A stretch of 64,000 nt of DNA from Demequina rhizosphaerae. Its GTDB lineage: Bacteria > Actinomycetota > Actinomycetes > Actinomycetales > Demequinaceae. This document shows, one piece after another, positions 35,428 through 44,498 of the stretch (position 1 is its first letter; the number at the start of each line of letters is the position of its first letter). The notes below the pieces were generated by a model. The model searched no databases and was not told the origin of the DNA. It worked only from the letters and a program-made list of their open reading frames with translations. The translations under genes were made by a program, and so were the position numbers. The DNA is taken from positions 330,552-394,551 of the forward strand of contig NZ_BBMC01000004.1 of NCBI RefSeq assembly GCF_000971255.1. Reading direction: 5' to 3'.

Positions 35428-35871
35428 GTGCCCGTCAAGGATCTCGCCCTGACCAGCCCCGACATCGCAGACATGGAGCGCATCGAGGACCGCTGCGCCG
35501 GACAGTTCGGCGCGGAGGCCCCGCGCATGGTGGTCGACGGGATCCCCGCGCAGGCGGTGGAGCTCGCGCTCGTCTGCCACGACCCCGACGCCCCGATGGC
35601 GCACGGCTTCACCCACTGGACCCTGTACGGGCTGGCTCCGCTCGACGGCGAGATCGACATCGAGGCAGGCCGCCCGGGCCCGAACGACGACGGCGGCCAC
35701 GGCTGGGTGGGTCCCTTCCCGCCCTACGGCCACGGCGACCACCGCTACTACTTCTGGGTCTACGCCCTGTCCCGCCCGGTCGAGGGCGAGCCCACGCGCG
35801 ACGAGTTCCTCCACCGCTACGAGGACGCGATCATCGAGCAGGCGCGCCTGGTGGCCACGTACTCCCGCTGA
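35428..35871 (+). CDS. YbhB/YbcL-family (PEBP/Raf-kinase-inhibitor-like) protein
   Basis: A 147-aa phosphatidylethanolamine-binding-protein fold. Family features: ELALVCHDPDAPMAHGFTHWTLYGL, GPNDDGGHGWVGPFPPYG and HRYYFWVYAL, lining the conserved anion pocket. Cytoplasmic (no signal peptide). GTG start at 35428 behind GAGGAGG. Role in bacteria is poorly known. Stands alone, 170 bp after ilvE and 75 bp before a hydrolase gene. Confidence 0.9.
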   Translation: MPVKDLALTSPDIADMERIEDRCAGQFGAEAPRMVVDGIPAQAVELALVCHDPDAPMAHGFTHWTLYGLAPLDGEIDIEAGRPGPNDDGGHGWVGPFPPYGHGDHRYYFWVYALSRPVEGEPTRDEFLHRYEDAIIEQARLVATYSR

Positions 35872-35946
35872 CGCCTCGGCTGGCGGCCGGAGCGGCCCGG
35901 GGGCATCCTGAGGGATAGCCCCCGCGTGCTCCCAAGGAGATGACCC

Positions 35947-36903
35947 ATGACCGCCGTGGCTCCTCGCGTGTCTCGACGCGACGACGACCGCTACCGCGAG
36001 GCCGAGCGCGAGGTGTGGGCCCACCACGGCATGGAACCCGTCGAACGCTGGGTCGAGGTCCCCGAGTACGGCATCCGCGTCCGGGCGCTCGAGCACGGGC
36101 AGGGCCGTCCCGTGGTCTTCGTCCATGGCAACCCGACCGCGGGCAACGTCTTCGTGCCCCTCGTCGCGGCGCTGCCGGGGGTGCGCGCGATCGTGCTGGA
36201 CCGCCCCGGCTGCGGTCTGAGCGAGGCGCTCGACTACTCCGACATGGACCCCGAGGACCTGCGCGTCGCCATCACCGCCTACCTCTCGGCCGTCATCGAG
36301 GGGCTCGTCGGCGGGCCCGCGCACCTGCTCGGCAACTCGGCCGGCGGAGGCACAGTGCTCGTGGCGGCGGCGCGTCGGCCCGACCTGGTCGACAGCGTCG
36401 TCATCGAGGGCGTGCCCGCGGTGCGCGGCATGCGCCTGCCGCGCGAGCTCCGGATGACCGCGCTCACGCCGGTCGCGCGCCTGGTCGCGGCGCACAAGGT
36501 CAACGAGGCCGACCTGCGCCGGTCGTTCCGCGCCATGGGCCACGGCGACCTCCTCGACGCGGGTGGGCCGCCCGCCGCCGAGTTCGCGTGGCGCATGGCA
36601 TTGTCGCGCTACACCGACACGTACTGGCACGAGCTCTCGCTCATCCGCCGCACCGCCACGTGGCGCGGACTGCGCCCCGACTGGGTGGCCGGCAAGGACA
36701 CGCTCGAGGCGCTGCGGATGCCGAGCCTGTGGATCGTCGGCGACCGCGACCCCTTCGCCCGCCCGGAGCGGGTGCGCGCATGGGCGAGTCACGCGCGCCG
36801 GTCCACGGTGCACGTGCGGGAGGGCTCGGGCCACCAGCCCTGGCTCGACGATCCGGCGGGCCACGCGGCGACGATCGAGTCGTGGTGGGGGGCGCTCGCC
36901 TGA
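35947..36903 (+). CDS. Alpha/beta hydrolase (haloalkane-dehalogenase/epoxide-hydrolase-like)
   Basis: A 318-aa alpha/beta hydrolase. Oxyanion loop VVFVHGNPTAGNVF, nucleophile Ser in LLGNSAGGGTVL (about residue 129), acid Asp in WIVGDRDPF and catalytic His in GSGHQPWLD. Ser as nucleophile (not Asp) argues for an esterase or C-C hydrolase rather than a true dehalogenase. ATG at 35947 after AAGGAGATG. A decamer copy lies 16 bp past its stop. Substrate unknown. Confidence 0.85.
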   Translation: MTAVAPRVSRRDDDRYREAEREVWAHHGMEPVERWVEVPEYGIRVRALEHGQGRPVVFVHGNPTAGNVFVPLVAALPGVRAIVLDRPGCGLSEALDYSDMDPEDLRVAITAYLSAVIEGLVGGPAHLLGNSAGGGTVLVAAARRPDLVDSVVIEGVPAVRGMRLPRELRMTALTPVARLVAAHKVNEADLRRSFRAMGHGDLLDAGGPPAAEFAWRMALSRYTDTYWHELSLIRRTATWRGLRPDWVAGKDTLEALRMPSLWIVGDRDPFARPERVRAWASHARRSTVHVREGSGHQPWLDDPAGHAATIESWWGALA

Positions 36904-37068
36904 CTCTCCGCCAGGCGCGGGACGATGCGCGCGTCCCGGTCGCCGTGGCCGTCTCGGCGACCGCGTGTACCGACCCCCGAGCCGCCTCCCGAACGACCGG
37001 CCGGCGGGCGTCGCGCGGGAGCCTCGCCCACCCCGCCGGCCCACGAGGAAGGCCCATGGGCCTGCATC

Positions 37069-37093
37069 AACCTACGGTGGCGTAGGTTACGAT
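37069..37093 (+). promoter_or_regulatory. Operator and -10 of the acyl-CoA synthetase gene
   Basis: AACCTACG-GTGG-CGTAGGTT (37069-37088) is a perfect 8-bp-arm palindrome of the kind bound by TetR-family regulators, overlapping TACGAT (37088-37093). Only 6 bp separate the -10 from the ATG (37100), so the mRNA is probably leaderless. Confidence 0.65.
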
Positions 37094-37099
37094 TGACCC

Positions 37100-38911
37100 A
37101 TGCAGAGCAGCATGACGTCCCCCGCCCTCGCCGCTGTCGACGACAGCCTCCACCTCACCGCGCTCCTGCGCGCGCGCACCGCGGCCGACCCGGCCGCGCC
37201 CTTCGCCGAGGTCAAGGACGAGTCCGGTGCCTGGCGCGCCGTCTCCCGCGGCGACTTCGAGCAGCGCGTGCGCGCCGTCGCGAAGGGTCTGATCGCGTCC
37301 GGCGTCGCGGCGGGCGACCGCGTGGGCGTCATGGGCGACACCAGCATCGAGTGGTCGGTCATGGACTTCGCCGTGCTCGCCGCGGGCGGCGTGACCGTCC
37401 CGATCTACCCGTCCTCCTCCGCCGCGCAGTGCGCGTGGATCGTCGAGGACGCCGGGCTCGGCTTCGTCGCCGCCGAGACGCCCGAGCAGCGCGACATGCT
37501 GTCCGCGCTCGCGCAGGCACCCACGGCGCTCGCGCTCACCGCCGAGGGCCTCGAGGCCGTCGCCGCCGCGGGCGACGCGGTCACGGAGGTCGACCTCGAC
37601 GCGCGCACCGCCGACGTCGTGCTCGGCGACCTCGCCTCGATCATCTACACGTCCGGCACCACTGGCCGCCCCAAGGGCGCGATGCTCACCCACGGCAACC
37701 TCGTGGCCCACTGCGCGAACATCGAGCTCGACCCGCACTTCGGCGCCTTCGTCCAGGGCGAGACCCGCGTGCTGCTGTTCCTGCCGCTCGCGCACGTCTT
37801 CGCGCGCCTCGCGATGGTCCTCGCGCTGTCCTCCGGCGCCGTCATCGGCTACACCCCGAACCACCGGACCCTCGCCGCGGACCTCGCGTCGTTCCGGCCG
37901 ACCTGGATGCCGCTGGTCCCGCGCGTCCTCGAGACGGTCTACAACCGCGCCGATGCCGCGCAGACCGGCCTCAAGAAGAAGATCTTCCGCTGGTCCGCCT
38001 GGGTCGCGCGCGAGGTGTCGAAGGCCGAGGAGTCCGGCGGCCCCGGCATCGTCCTCAAGGCCCAGTACGCGATCGCGAACGCGCTGGTGCTCAAGAAGAT
38101 CCGCCACCTGCTCGGCGGTCGCCTCGAGTACGTGCTCGCGGGCGGCGCGAAGCTCACCCCGACCATCGGCCACTTCTTCCGCGGCCTGGGCGTCACCGTG
38201 ATGCAGGGCTACGGCCTCACCGAGACCACCGCGGCCCACATGGGCACGCCGAGCACCGACCAGGTGATGGGGACCGTGGGCCACCCGATCGCCGGCTGCG
38301 AGATCATGCTCGCCGACGACGGCGAGATCCTCGCGCGCGGCGTCAACCTCTTCGCGGGCTACTGGAACGCCCCGGAGGCGACGGAGGCCGTCATGCGCGA
38401 CGGCTGGTTCGCGACCGGGGACCTCGGCGAGATCCACGAGGGCAACCTCACCATCACGGGGCGAAAGAAGGAGATCCTCGTGCTGTCCTCGGGCAAGAAC
38501 ATCCAGCCCGCCATGCTCGAGGACTCGCTGCGCTCGCACCCGGCCATCCAGGACTCCGTGGTGATCGGAGACGGCCGCCACTTCGTGTCGGCGGTGGTCA
38601 CGCTCGACCCGGTGCTGCTGCCCAGCTGGCTCGCGGCGCACGACCTGCCGGACATGCCCGTCGAGGAGGCCTCCCGTCACGAGCGGGTGCGCGAGCTCAT
38701 CGGCCGCGCCATCGCCACGGCCAACGAGCACGTCTCCCGCGCCGAGGCGATTCGCGAGTTCCGCATCCTCCCGCGCGAGTTCACGGAGGCGCGCGAGGAG
38801 ATGACCGCGTCGCTCAAGGTCCGCCGCGAGACGGTCATGGAGCACTTCGCCGACGTGATCGAGTCGATCTACGCCCCCGCCGGCGGCTCGCCGACGACGG
38901 CGCGCTCGTAG
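37100..38911 (+). CDS. fadD: Long-chain acyl-CoA synthetase (AMP-forming)
   Basis: A 603-aa ANL-superfamily ligase activating fatty acids to acyl-CoA through acyl-AMP. ATP P-loop IIYTSGTTGRPKGAMLTHGN, GYGLTETTAAHMGTP, WFATGDLGEIHEGNLTITGRKKEI and the C-terminal catalytic-Lys region are all present; PLAHVFARLAMVLAL is typical of the FadD15-like group. ATG at 37100 with no Shine-Dalgarno, consistent with a leaderless transcript. The upstream CGTAGG palindrome suggests control by a lipid-responsive TetR regulator that is not encoded here. Confidence 0.93.
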   Translation: MQSSMTSPALAAVDDSLHLTALLRARTAADPAAPFAEVKDESGAWRAVSRGDFEQRVRAVAKGLIASGVAAGDRVGVMGDTSIEWSVMDFAVLAAGGVTVPIYPSSSAAQCAWIVEDAGLGFVAAETPEQRDMLSALAQAPTALALTAEGLEAVAAAGDAVTEVDLDARTADVVLGDLASIIYTSGTTGRPKGAMLTHGNLVAHCANIELDPHFGAFVQGETRVLLFLPLAHVFARLAMVLALSSGAVIGYTPNHRTLAADLASFRPTWMPLVPRVLETVYNRADAAQTGLKKKIFRWSAWVAREVSKAEESGGPGIVLKAQYAIANALVLKKIRHLLGGRLEYVLAGGAKLTPTIGHFFRGLGVTVMQGYGLTETTAAHMGTPSTDQVMGTVGHPIAGCEIMLADDGEILARGVNLFAGYWNAPEATEAVMRDGWFATGDLGEIHEGNLTITGRKKEILVLSSGKNIQPAMLEDSLRSHPAIQDSVVIGDGRHFVSAVVTLDPVLLPSWLAAHDLPDMPVEEASRHERVRELIGRAIATANEHVSRAEAIREFRILPREFTEAREEMTASLKVRRETVMEHFADVIESIYAPAGGSPTTARS

Positions 38912-39025
38912 GGGCTCGCCCGGCGCGGCGCATCGTCCGCACCCCCACAAGTGGGGACCTTCCGGTGCGCGCCGCGCCGACGTAGCCTGACGGGGTCGCG
39001 CCGAGGCGCGGCAGGGGAGGCATCC

Positions 39026-39994
39026 ATGGCCGATCTCGCCATCGAGACCGACGGCCTGGTCAAGGTCTACGGATCCACGCGCGCCCTCGACGGCATCGAC
39101 CTCGCGATCCCGCGCGGGGGAGTGCACGGCTTCCTCGGACCCAACGGCGCGGGCAAGACCACCGCGATCCGCATCCTCGCGACCCTCATCCGGCCCGACG
39201 CCGGCACCGCGCGCGTGCTCGGCCGCGACGTCGTCCACCGTGCCCACGAGGTGCGCAGCCTCGTGAGTCTCACGGGACAGTTCGCGTCCGTCGACGAGGA
39301 CCTCACCGGGCGCGAGAACCTGCGCCTCATCGCGAAGCTCTACGGCTACGGCGGGGCGTCCGCGACCCGTCGCGCGGACGAGCTGCTCGAGGCCTTCGGC
39401 CTGGCCGATGCGGCGGTCAAGCAGGTGAAGAACTACAGCGGGGGCATGCGGCGCCGGATGGACATCGCGGCGTCCCTGGTGGCGACGCCCGAGGTGCTCT
39501 TCCTCGACGAGCCGACGACGGGCCTGGACCCGCGCAGCCGCAACGAGGTGTGGGACATCGTGCGGACGCTCGTCGCGCACGGCACCACGGTGATGCTCAC
39601 GACCCAGTACCTCGACGAGGCGGACCAGCTCGCGGACAGGATCTCCGTCATCGACCACGGCCGGATCATCGCGGAGGGCACCCCGACCGCGCTCAAGGCC
39701 TCCGTCGGCGCCGGGTCGCTGCACGTGCGCGTGATGCACCGGGACGAACGCGACGCCGCGCGCGCGATCCTCGCGCGCGAGCTCGGGGTCGAGGTGACCG
39801 AGGCCTCGGACCCGCAGGCGCTCGTGGCGGCGCTCGACGACCGCGACCGCGTCACCCGCGCAATCACCGCGCTCGAGGAGGCCCGCATCGACCTCGCGCA
39901 GCTGTCCCTCGGCCAGCCCACGCTCGACGAGGTGTTCCTCGCGCTCACCGGGCACGCCGCCGAGCCCGGCGACGATGCGGAGGAGGCCGCATGA
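39026..39994 (+). CDS. ABC transporter ATPase, DrrA/daunorubicin type
   Basis: A 322-aa ATPase. Walker [13 protein letters not shown] (about residue 40), signature [16 protein letters not shown], Walker [17 protein letters not shown], switch His in [13 protein letters not shown]; a C-terminal 100-residue domain typical of DrrA follows ([17 protein letters not shown]). ATG at 39026 behind GGGGAGG. Couples by a 4-bp ATGA overlap to the permease, forming an exporter for drugs or lipids. Substrate unknown. Confidence 0.94.
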   Translation: MADLAIETDGLVKVYGSTRALDGIDLAIPRGGVHGFLGPNGAGKTTAIRILATLIRPDAGTARVLGRDVVHRAHEVRSLVSLTGQFASVDEDLTGRENLRLIAKLYGYGGASATRRADELLEAFGLADAAVKQVKNYSGGMRRRMDIAASLVATPEVLFLDEPTTGLDPRSRNEVWDIVRTLVAHGTTVMLTTQYLDEADQLADRISVIDHGRIIAEGTPTALKASVGAGSLHVRVMHRDERDAARAILARELGVEVTEASDPQALVAALDDRDRVTRAITALEEARIDLAQLSLGQPTLDEVFLALTGHAAEPGDDAEEAA

Positions 39995-40839
39995 CCACCC
40001 AGACCGCTCCCCAGGCCACGGAGGCCGCGCCGCGGCCCGCGGCCATCGCATCGGCGCTCGCGAGCGGCACCCGGCCCCGCCGCCCCGGCGCGCTGTCCGA
40101 GTCGCTCACGTTCGGCTGGCGGGCGCTGCTGAAGATCAAGCACTCGCCCGAGCAGCTCCTCGACGTGACGCTGTCGCCGGTGCTCATGGTCCTGTTGTTC
40201 ACCTACCTGTTCGGCGGCGCGATCGCCGGGTCCGTCGACAACTACATCGCCTATCTCGGTCCGGGCGTGCTCGTGCAGTCCGTGCTCATCATCTCGATGT
40301 ACACGGGAGCGACCCTGCGCGAGGACATCGACAAGGGGGTGTTCGACCGCTTCCGCGCCCTGCCCATCTGGCGTCCGAGCGCGCTCGTGGGCATGCTCCT
40401 CGGCGACACCGTGCGCTACACGATCGCGGCCGCCGTGACCGCGGTCGCGTGCGTGATCGTCGGATGGCGGCCCGAGGGCGGCGTCGCCGGCATCGCCGCG
40501 GGCACCGTGGTGATGCTCGTCTTCGCCTTCGCGCTCAGCTGGATCTGGACGTCCATCGCGATGCTGGTGAGCTCGCAGCGCGCGCTCATGGGCATCGCGT
40601 GGATCGCGGTGATGCCGCTGGTCTTCGGCTCGAACATCTTCGTGGAGCCGAGCACGATGCCGGGCTGGCTCCAGGGCTGGGTCGACGTCAACCCGGTGTC
40701 GCACGCGGTCACGGCGGTCCGTGCGCTGATGAACGGCGCCGACGTCGGCACCGAGCTCGTGTGGGTCGCGGGCTGGTCCGCGGTGCTCGTCGCGGTCTTC
40801 GGCTCGCTCACGATGTGGCGCTACCGCGATCCGCGGTGA
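39991..40839 (+). CDS. ABC-2 type permease, DrrB type
   Basis: A 282-aa membrane component with six predicted helices after a cytoplasmic N-terminus ([20 protein letters not shown]); segments [40 protein letters not shown] and [24 protein letters not shown] C-terminal loop are characteristic of daunorubicin-resistance permeases. Translation overlaps the ATPase gene. A decamer copy starts 1 bp after its stop (40840). Confidence 0.93.
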   Translation: MTTQTAPQATEAAPRPAAIASALASGTRPRRPGALSESLTFGWRALLKIKHSPEQLLDVTLSPVLMVLLFTYLFGGAIAGSVDNYIAYLGPGVLVQSVLIISMYTGATLREDIDKGVFDRFRALPIWRPSALVGMLLGDTVRYTIAAAVTAVACVIVGWRPEGGVAGIAAGTVVMLVFAFALSWIWTSIAMLVSSQRALMGIAWIAVMPLVFGSNIFVEPSTMPGWLQGWVDVNPVSHAVTAVRALMNGADVGTELVWVAGWSAVLVAVFGSLTMWRYRDPR

Positions 40840-40877
40840 CGCATCGTCCCTGCTGGAGGGGCGACACGCGCTCGTGC

Positions 40878-40892
40878 GGGACCAAAAGCGTC
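40878..40892. promoter_or_regulatory. GGGACC box 1
   Basis: GGGACCAAAAGCGTC, 35 bp before the small gene at 40927. The same box precedes the 41605 gene, and a palindromic form precedes arsR (47410). Resembles DosR-type GGGAC half-sites; regulator unknown. Confidence 0.4.
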
Positions 40893-40926
40893 ACGGAGTG
40901 CCCCGCGGATAGGGAATGATTCTCCG

Positions 40927-41316
40927 GTGACTTTGACGCAGGACATCGAGCCCCGGACGTACTTCCGCACCTTCGAGGCCGCGCTGGCGGACTTCAAGCC
41001 CCCGGCCGAGAACATCGACCAGATCATCGACGTGGTCCGTACCCTCAGCTACGAGCACGTCTACATCCCCGAGTCGCGCGCCTTCATCGCGCTCGAGCCG
41101 GCGGGCAGCACCACGCCCGTCGCGTTCATCGCCCACGGCTACATCGCCGTGCACCCGCAGGAGGGCGACAACTACTGGATCGAGCTGCCGGCCCACCAGG
41201 CCGCGGCCAAGGGCTTCGCGGCGGTGGCGAAGCAGGTCGAGGAGGCCGTCATCCCGACGTGCGCCACCTGCTTCACGAACCTTCCGTCGACCGGGACGTG
41301 CGACTACTGCGACTAG
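40927..41316 (+). CDS. Small protein with C-terminal zinc ribbon
   Basis: A 129-aa cytoplasmic protein I do not recognise. Residues 1-95 look like a compact alpha/beta domain (TYFRTFEAALADF; EHVYIPESRAFIALEP); the C-terminus carries CATCF and CDYCD, two CxxC knuckles 11 residues apart, probably binding zinc. GTG start at 40927. It shares the GGGACCAAA upstream box with the next small CxxC gene (41605), so both may answer the same signal. Possibly redox or nucleic-acid related; no function assigned. Confidence 0.7.
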   Translation: MTLTQDIEPRTYFRTFEAALADFKPPAENIDQIIDVVRTLSYEHVYIPESRAFIALEPAGSTTPVAFIAHGYIAVHPQEGDNYWIELPAHQAAAKGFAAVAKQVEEAVIPTCATCFTNLPSTGTCDYCD

Positions 41317-41488
41317 GCCTCGGCTGAACTGCGGGTGAAGGTGCGCCGATCTGGACGACGCATCCGCATTCATCGCCGATAATTGACTCGACCCCGAGGT
41401 CGGGTGCCCTCTTCATTCCAGTTCCGGGTTCCCGATCTCGGGGTCGTCCTCTTTCTCGATGGCGCTCCGTGCACAAATCGTTGAAATC

Positions 41489-41503
41489 GGGACCAAAGGT
41501 GTC
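41489..41503. promoter_or_regulatory. GGGACC box 2
   Basis: GGGACCAAAGGTGTC immediately upstream of the candidate -35 (41504) of the 41605 gene; an imperfect dyad GGGACC-AAA-GGTGTC. Confidence 0.4.
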
Positions 41504-41533
41504 TTGCGTGCATCGTTGAACGGTTCCTAGTCT
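41504..41533 (+). promoter_or_regulatory. Promoter of the 41605 gene
   Basis: TTGCGT (41504-41509), 18 bp, TAGTCT (41528-41533), 72 bp before the start codon. The surrounding 41320-41530 stretch is more AT-rich than average and holds no other feature I can support. Confidence 0.45.
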
Positions 41534-41604
41534 GAGCCCCATCGTCACGCGAACCGCCATCGGGGGCGGGGCGCGGGCGACGCGCAGCTCAGAGAGGAGC
41601 CGCC

Positions 41605-41826
41605 ATGCCGGAGGTGCTGGATCGCATCGAGGTGGGGGAGATCGCGCAGTCCGCGCTGTTCGTCTGCGAAGCGCGGGGTCATCGGTACATCGACGAGGTC
41701 CGCCTCGATTCCAAGCTCGCGCACGACGACAGGCGCTATCGCGACGGCATCCGCTGGGACCGGCGGTGGAGCGGCTACTGCGCCTGCTGCGGCCGACGCG
41801 TGCCGGTCACCCCGCTGAGCTCCTGA
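41605..41826 (+). CDS. Small hypothetical protein with CACC motif
   Basis: A 73-aa charged protein with one Cys near residue 21 (LFVCEARGHRYIDEVRLD) and a C-terminal CACCGRRVPV, which could form a small metal site. ATG at 41605 with a GAGAGGAG box 8 nt upstream, and a reasonable promoter, so it is likely real. No family recognised. Convergent with the dihydrofolate-reductase-like gene, 16 bp apart. Confidence 0.6.
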   Translation: MPEVLDRIEVGEIAQSALFVCEARGHRYIDEVRLDSKLAHDDRRYRDGIRWDRRWSGYCACCGRRVPVTPLSS

Positions 41827-41842
41827 TCCTCGGCGCGGGCCT

Positions 41843-42409
41843 TCAGAGCACGTCGTAGACGAGCGTGACGTGCCCGCTCGGCAGCGCGTCGATCTCCGTG
41901 GGCCTCAGCGTGCGCGAATGCCGCAGCCCGGGCGTCACGGTCCGTCCCTCCCCGATGAGCACCGGGACGATGCGCAGCCGCACCACCTCGACGAGCTCCG
42001 CCTGGAGTAGGGCGCCGGCGAGGATGAGGCTGCCCCACAGGACGATGTCGCCCTCGTAGCGCTGCTTGAGCCGGCGCACGGTGTCGCGCGGCTCGCCGAC
42101 CTCGACGTGCGCCGAGGCGTAGTCGCCCCAGGGCGTGCGCCGGAGCGTGTTGGTGACGACGTGCTTGGGCGTCTCGTTGATGAAGTCGGCGAGGGGCTCC
42201 TCGTCGATGGTCTTGCCGGGCCAGTAGTGGGCGAACAGCTCGTAGGTGTTGCGTCCCAGCAGGATTGCGTCGACGTTCTCGAGCATCGCGATCTGGCCCG
42301 GGTCCGTCGCGTCGAACGGACCCGGGATGCGCATGAAGTCGAGCTCGCCGTCGGGGCCGGCGGCGAAGCCGTCGACGGTGACGATCTGCTCGACGATGAG
42401 GCGACCCAT
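41843..42409 (-). CDS. Dihydrofolate-reductase-family protein (RibD C-terminal type)
   Basis: A 188-aa protein with the DHFR/RibD_C fold: VEQIVTVDGFAAGPDGEL at the N-terminus, ILLGRNTYELFAHYWPG in the middle and DIVLWGSLILAGALLQAELVEVVRLRIVPVLIGEG near the end. These YyaP/YwjB-like proteins are probably NADPH reductases of unknown substrate rather than folate enzymes. The ATG at 42407-42409 directly begins the first strand. Not in an obvious operon. Confidence 0.88.
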   Translation of the reverse strand: MGRLIVEQIVTVDGFAAGPDGELDFMRIPGPFDATDPGQIAMLENVDAILLGRNTYELFAHYWPGKTIDEEPLADFINETPKHVVTNTLRRTPWGDYASAHVEVGEPRDTVRRLKQRYEGDIVLWGSLILAGALLQAELVEVVRLRIVPVLIGEGRTVTPGLRHSRTLRPTEIDALPSGHVTLVYDVL

Positions 42410-42453
42410 ACCGCCAGAGTAGGACGCGTCGCCGCAGGTGCGCGCGGCGTTGG

Positions 42454-42972
42454 CTAGGGACGATGCGCGGCCTGGTTGGCGTGCCCGGTGGCGGTGCGCG
42501 TGCGCGCGACCCTGCGCAGGTCGCGCCCCACGATCACGAGGGTCGCGATCGCCGGCAGTGCGATCACGGCGTCCCACAGCTGGCCCGGCGCGCCCATGCC
42601 GATGACGGCGTCGCTCGGCTGCGCCGCGATCCACTGCGACACGGACAGGACGGCGATCCACGCGGCCATCCCGACGACGGTGACCCACGCGGCGACGTGC
42701 CACGTCGCGACCGCGCGGCGGTTGCCGGCGGAGCGCGTGCGGCGCACGAGCCATCCGAGCACGAGCGCGAGCGCGGCCGCGAGCATCACGGCGCCGAGGA
42801 TCCAGTTGGCCTCCTTGGGCATAGTCCGCTCGGCCGGGATGACGCTCGAGCTCGGGTCGTCCCAGGTCCGCAGCTGCTCGGGGACGCTCGCGACGACGAG
42901 CAGCGCGCCGAGCGCGAGCGCGATGCGCACCGCGAGCGACAGCGCCCCCACGAGCCGCGTCCACTGAGCCAT
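42454..42972 (-). CDS. Four-helix integral membrane protein, unknown
   Basis: A 172-aa hydrophobic protein with predicted helices near residues 10-28, 55-78, 88-112 and 130-148, and a basic C-terminal tail. No motif or family recognised. ATG at 42970-42972. Its last codons before the stop are a copy of the dispersed decamer (42458-42467). It lies 33 bp downstream of the vsr-like gene on the same strand and may be co-transcribed with the nuclease pair. Confidence 0.65.
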   Translation of the reverse strand: MAQWTRLVGALSLAVRIALALGALLVVASVPEQLRTWDDPSSSVIPAERTMPKEANWILGAVMLAAALALVLGWLVRRTRSAGNRRAVATWHVAAWVTVVGMAAWIAVLSVSQWIAAQPSDAVIGMGAPGQLWDAVIALPAIATLVIVGRDLRRVARTRTATGHANQAAHRP

Positions 42973-43005
42973 GGGGGCATCGTGCCTGGTGAAGCGGTCA
43001 ATGCG

Positions 43006-43452
43006 CTAGTGGTTCGGCGTGCCGATCCGGTCGCGGCGCTCGCGCACTGTCGTGATGACGGCATCCGCGACCTCGGCCGGATCCTCGTGCTCCCAGAACC
43101 GCAGCACCAGCCAGCCGGCTGCCTCCAGGGTGCTGGTGGTCTCTGCATCGCGCTCCCGGTTCCGCTCGAGCTTGGGCAGCCAGTAGTCGCTGTGCGCCTT
43201 GGGGCTCGTGGCGTGGATCGGGCAGGAGTGCCAGAAGCAGCCGTCGATGAAGACGGCGACCTTGGTCGGACGGAAGAGCAGGTCCGCGGTGCGGCGCACG
43301 CCCTTGATGGGGGTCGCGGCGACCCGGTAGCGGAGGCCGGAAGCGTGGACGAGGCGGCGGACGGCGAGCTCGGGCTTGGCGTCGCGCTTCTTGTTGCCGC
43401 GCATCGAGCGCTCGACGCCCGGGGTCGAGGCCCATGAACCGTCGCTGGTCAC
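43006..43452 (-). CDS. vsr: Very-short-patch-repair (Vsr) endonuclease
   Basis: A 148-aa nuclease with the full Vsr signature: MRGNKKRDAKPELAVRRLVH, RRTADLLFRPTKVAVFIDGC (catalytic Asp), FWHSCPIH (zinc Cys/His) and YWLPKLERNRERD. Vsr nicks next to T:G mismatches caused by deamination of 5-methylcytosine and normally accompanies a Dcm-type cytosine methyltransferase. None is encoded in the window. It follows the HNH nuclease gene by 45 bp on the same strand. Confidence 0.92.
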   Translation of the reverse strand: MTSDGSWASTPGVERSMRGNKKRDAKPELAVRRLVHASGLRYRVAATPIKGVRRTADLLFRPTKVAVFIDGCFWHSCPIHATSPKAHSDYWLPKLERNRERDAETTSTLEAAGWLVLRFWEHEDPAEVADAVITTVRERRDRIGTPNH

Positions 43453-43497
43453 ATTCGGAGCATAGGCACGAGCGACGAGGCGCGTTCTGGGGCAGGT

Positions 43498-44391
43498 CTA
43501 TGCGCCTGCGAGGAACTCCTTGAAGGTGAGGCCCAGTCGATAGGGGTCGGGGCGATCGCGGCGTGATCGCGGGACGACCGCCAGTGATTGCCCGGGGAGT
43601 CGCTGCAGCGCGTGCTCCCAGACGGGCCCGTCGGTGATCGCGAGCACGTCGCTGCGCACGTGCAGCCGCAGATCCTCGTCGATGCCCAGATGCTTGTGGT
43701 CGTACGCGCGGTGGTGGATTGAGCAGAGCGCGAGGCCGTTCTCGACCACAGGCTGTCCGTTCGGGTCCTTGTCGGCACGGATGTGCGCGGCGTCGAGAAG
43801 TGCCGCGTCGGGAAGCGCACAGATCGCGCATCGCGACCCGTACGCGGACATCACGATCGCGCGGAATCTTGGCTGGTGCAGCCGCCGCTCGACCACAGCC
43901 TGGGCCCATTCGCGTTCGATTGGCGAGGCGAACTCGTTGGCGTGCACACGCCCTTCGGTCAGTGCGATCGTGAACTCGCGCGCAGAGTCGTCCCGCGCCA
44001 CGGCGGCGACCATGCCGACGGGAAGGTAGGTGTATGCCATCGGCTTGTAGAAGTAGAGGACCGGGACTCCGTCGCGCTGCGCGGTGAACAGCTTGTTGTT
44101 GGAGGCGTCGACGGCGCCATGCTTGTTGACGCAGAACGGGTACTGCCATACGCCGGGCTGCACCTCGCGGTCGGGATACCGGCCGTTCTCGACGGTGGTG
44201 ATCGACAGCGTCCGCGACCAGTCCGCGGGATTGCGGATGCCGCGGCCCTGCGGGTCGATCAGCGGGAGGCGTTCGCCGTCGATCGAGTAGTTGAGCAACC
44301 AGTCGCGGTGGAGCGGCTTCGTGCCCTCGTCGCTCGCCTGCATCACGTCCTGGAAGATGCGCGCGCGGACGACCTCGCTGTCTTCGACCAT
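43498..44391 (-). CDS. HNH restriction-type endonuclease (COG3440-like)
   Basis: A 297-aa nuclease-like protein. Residues about 1-180 form an N-terminal recognition-type domain; residues 185-260 form an HNH domain with zinc Cys in SRCAICALPD and LCSIHH and catalytic His in LLDAAHIRADKDPNGQP. Proteins of this type include modification-dependent restriction enzymes. ATG at 44389-44391 chosen over the upstream in-frame ATG, which lacks homology. Slightly lower GC and mixed codon use than neighbours suggest horizontal transfer. Upstream of vsr in the same operon. Confidence 0.85.
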   Translation of the reverse strand: MVEDSEVVRARIFQDVMQASDEGTKPLHRDWLLNYSIDGERLPLIDPQGRGIRNPADWSRTLSITTVENGRYPDREVQPGVWQYPFCVNKHGAVDASNNKLFTAQRDGVPVLYFYKPMAYTYLPVGMVAAVARDDSAREFTIALTEGRVHANEFASPIEREWAQAVVERRLHQPRFRAIVMSAYGSRCAICALPDAALLDAAHIRADKDPNGQPVVENGLALCSIHHRAYDHKHLGIDEDLRLHVRSDVLAITDGPVWEHALQRLPGQSLAVVPRSRRDRPDPYRLGLTFKEFLAGA

Positions 44392-44498
44392 CCCCGCAGC
44401 TTGCCGCAAGCCGCGGCCGGAAGCTAGCCCCGCATCGTCCCGCCGCTCCCGCATCGTCTCGACGGAATACCCTCGGGAGGAAGGGGGTTCCGGCCATC

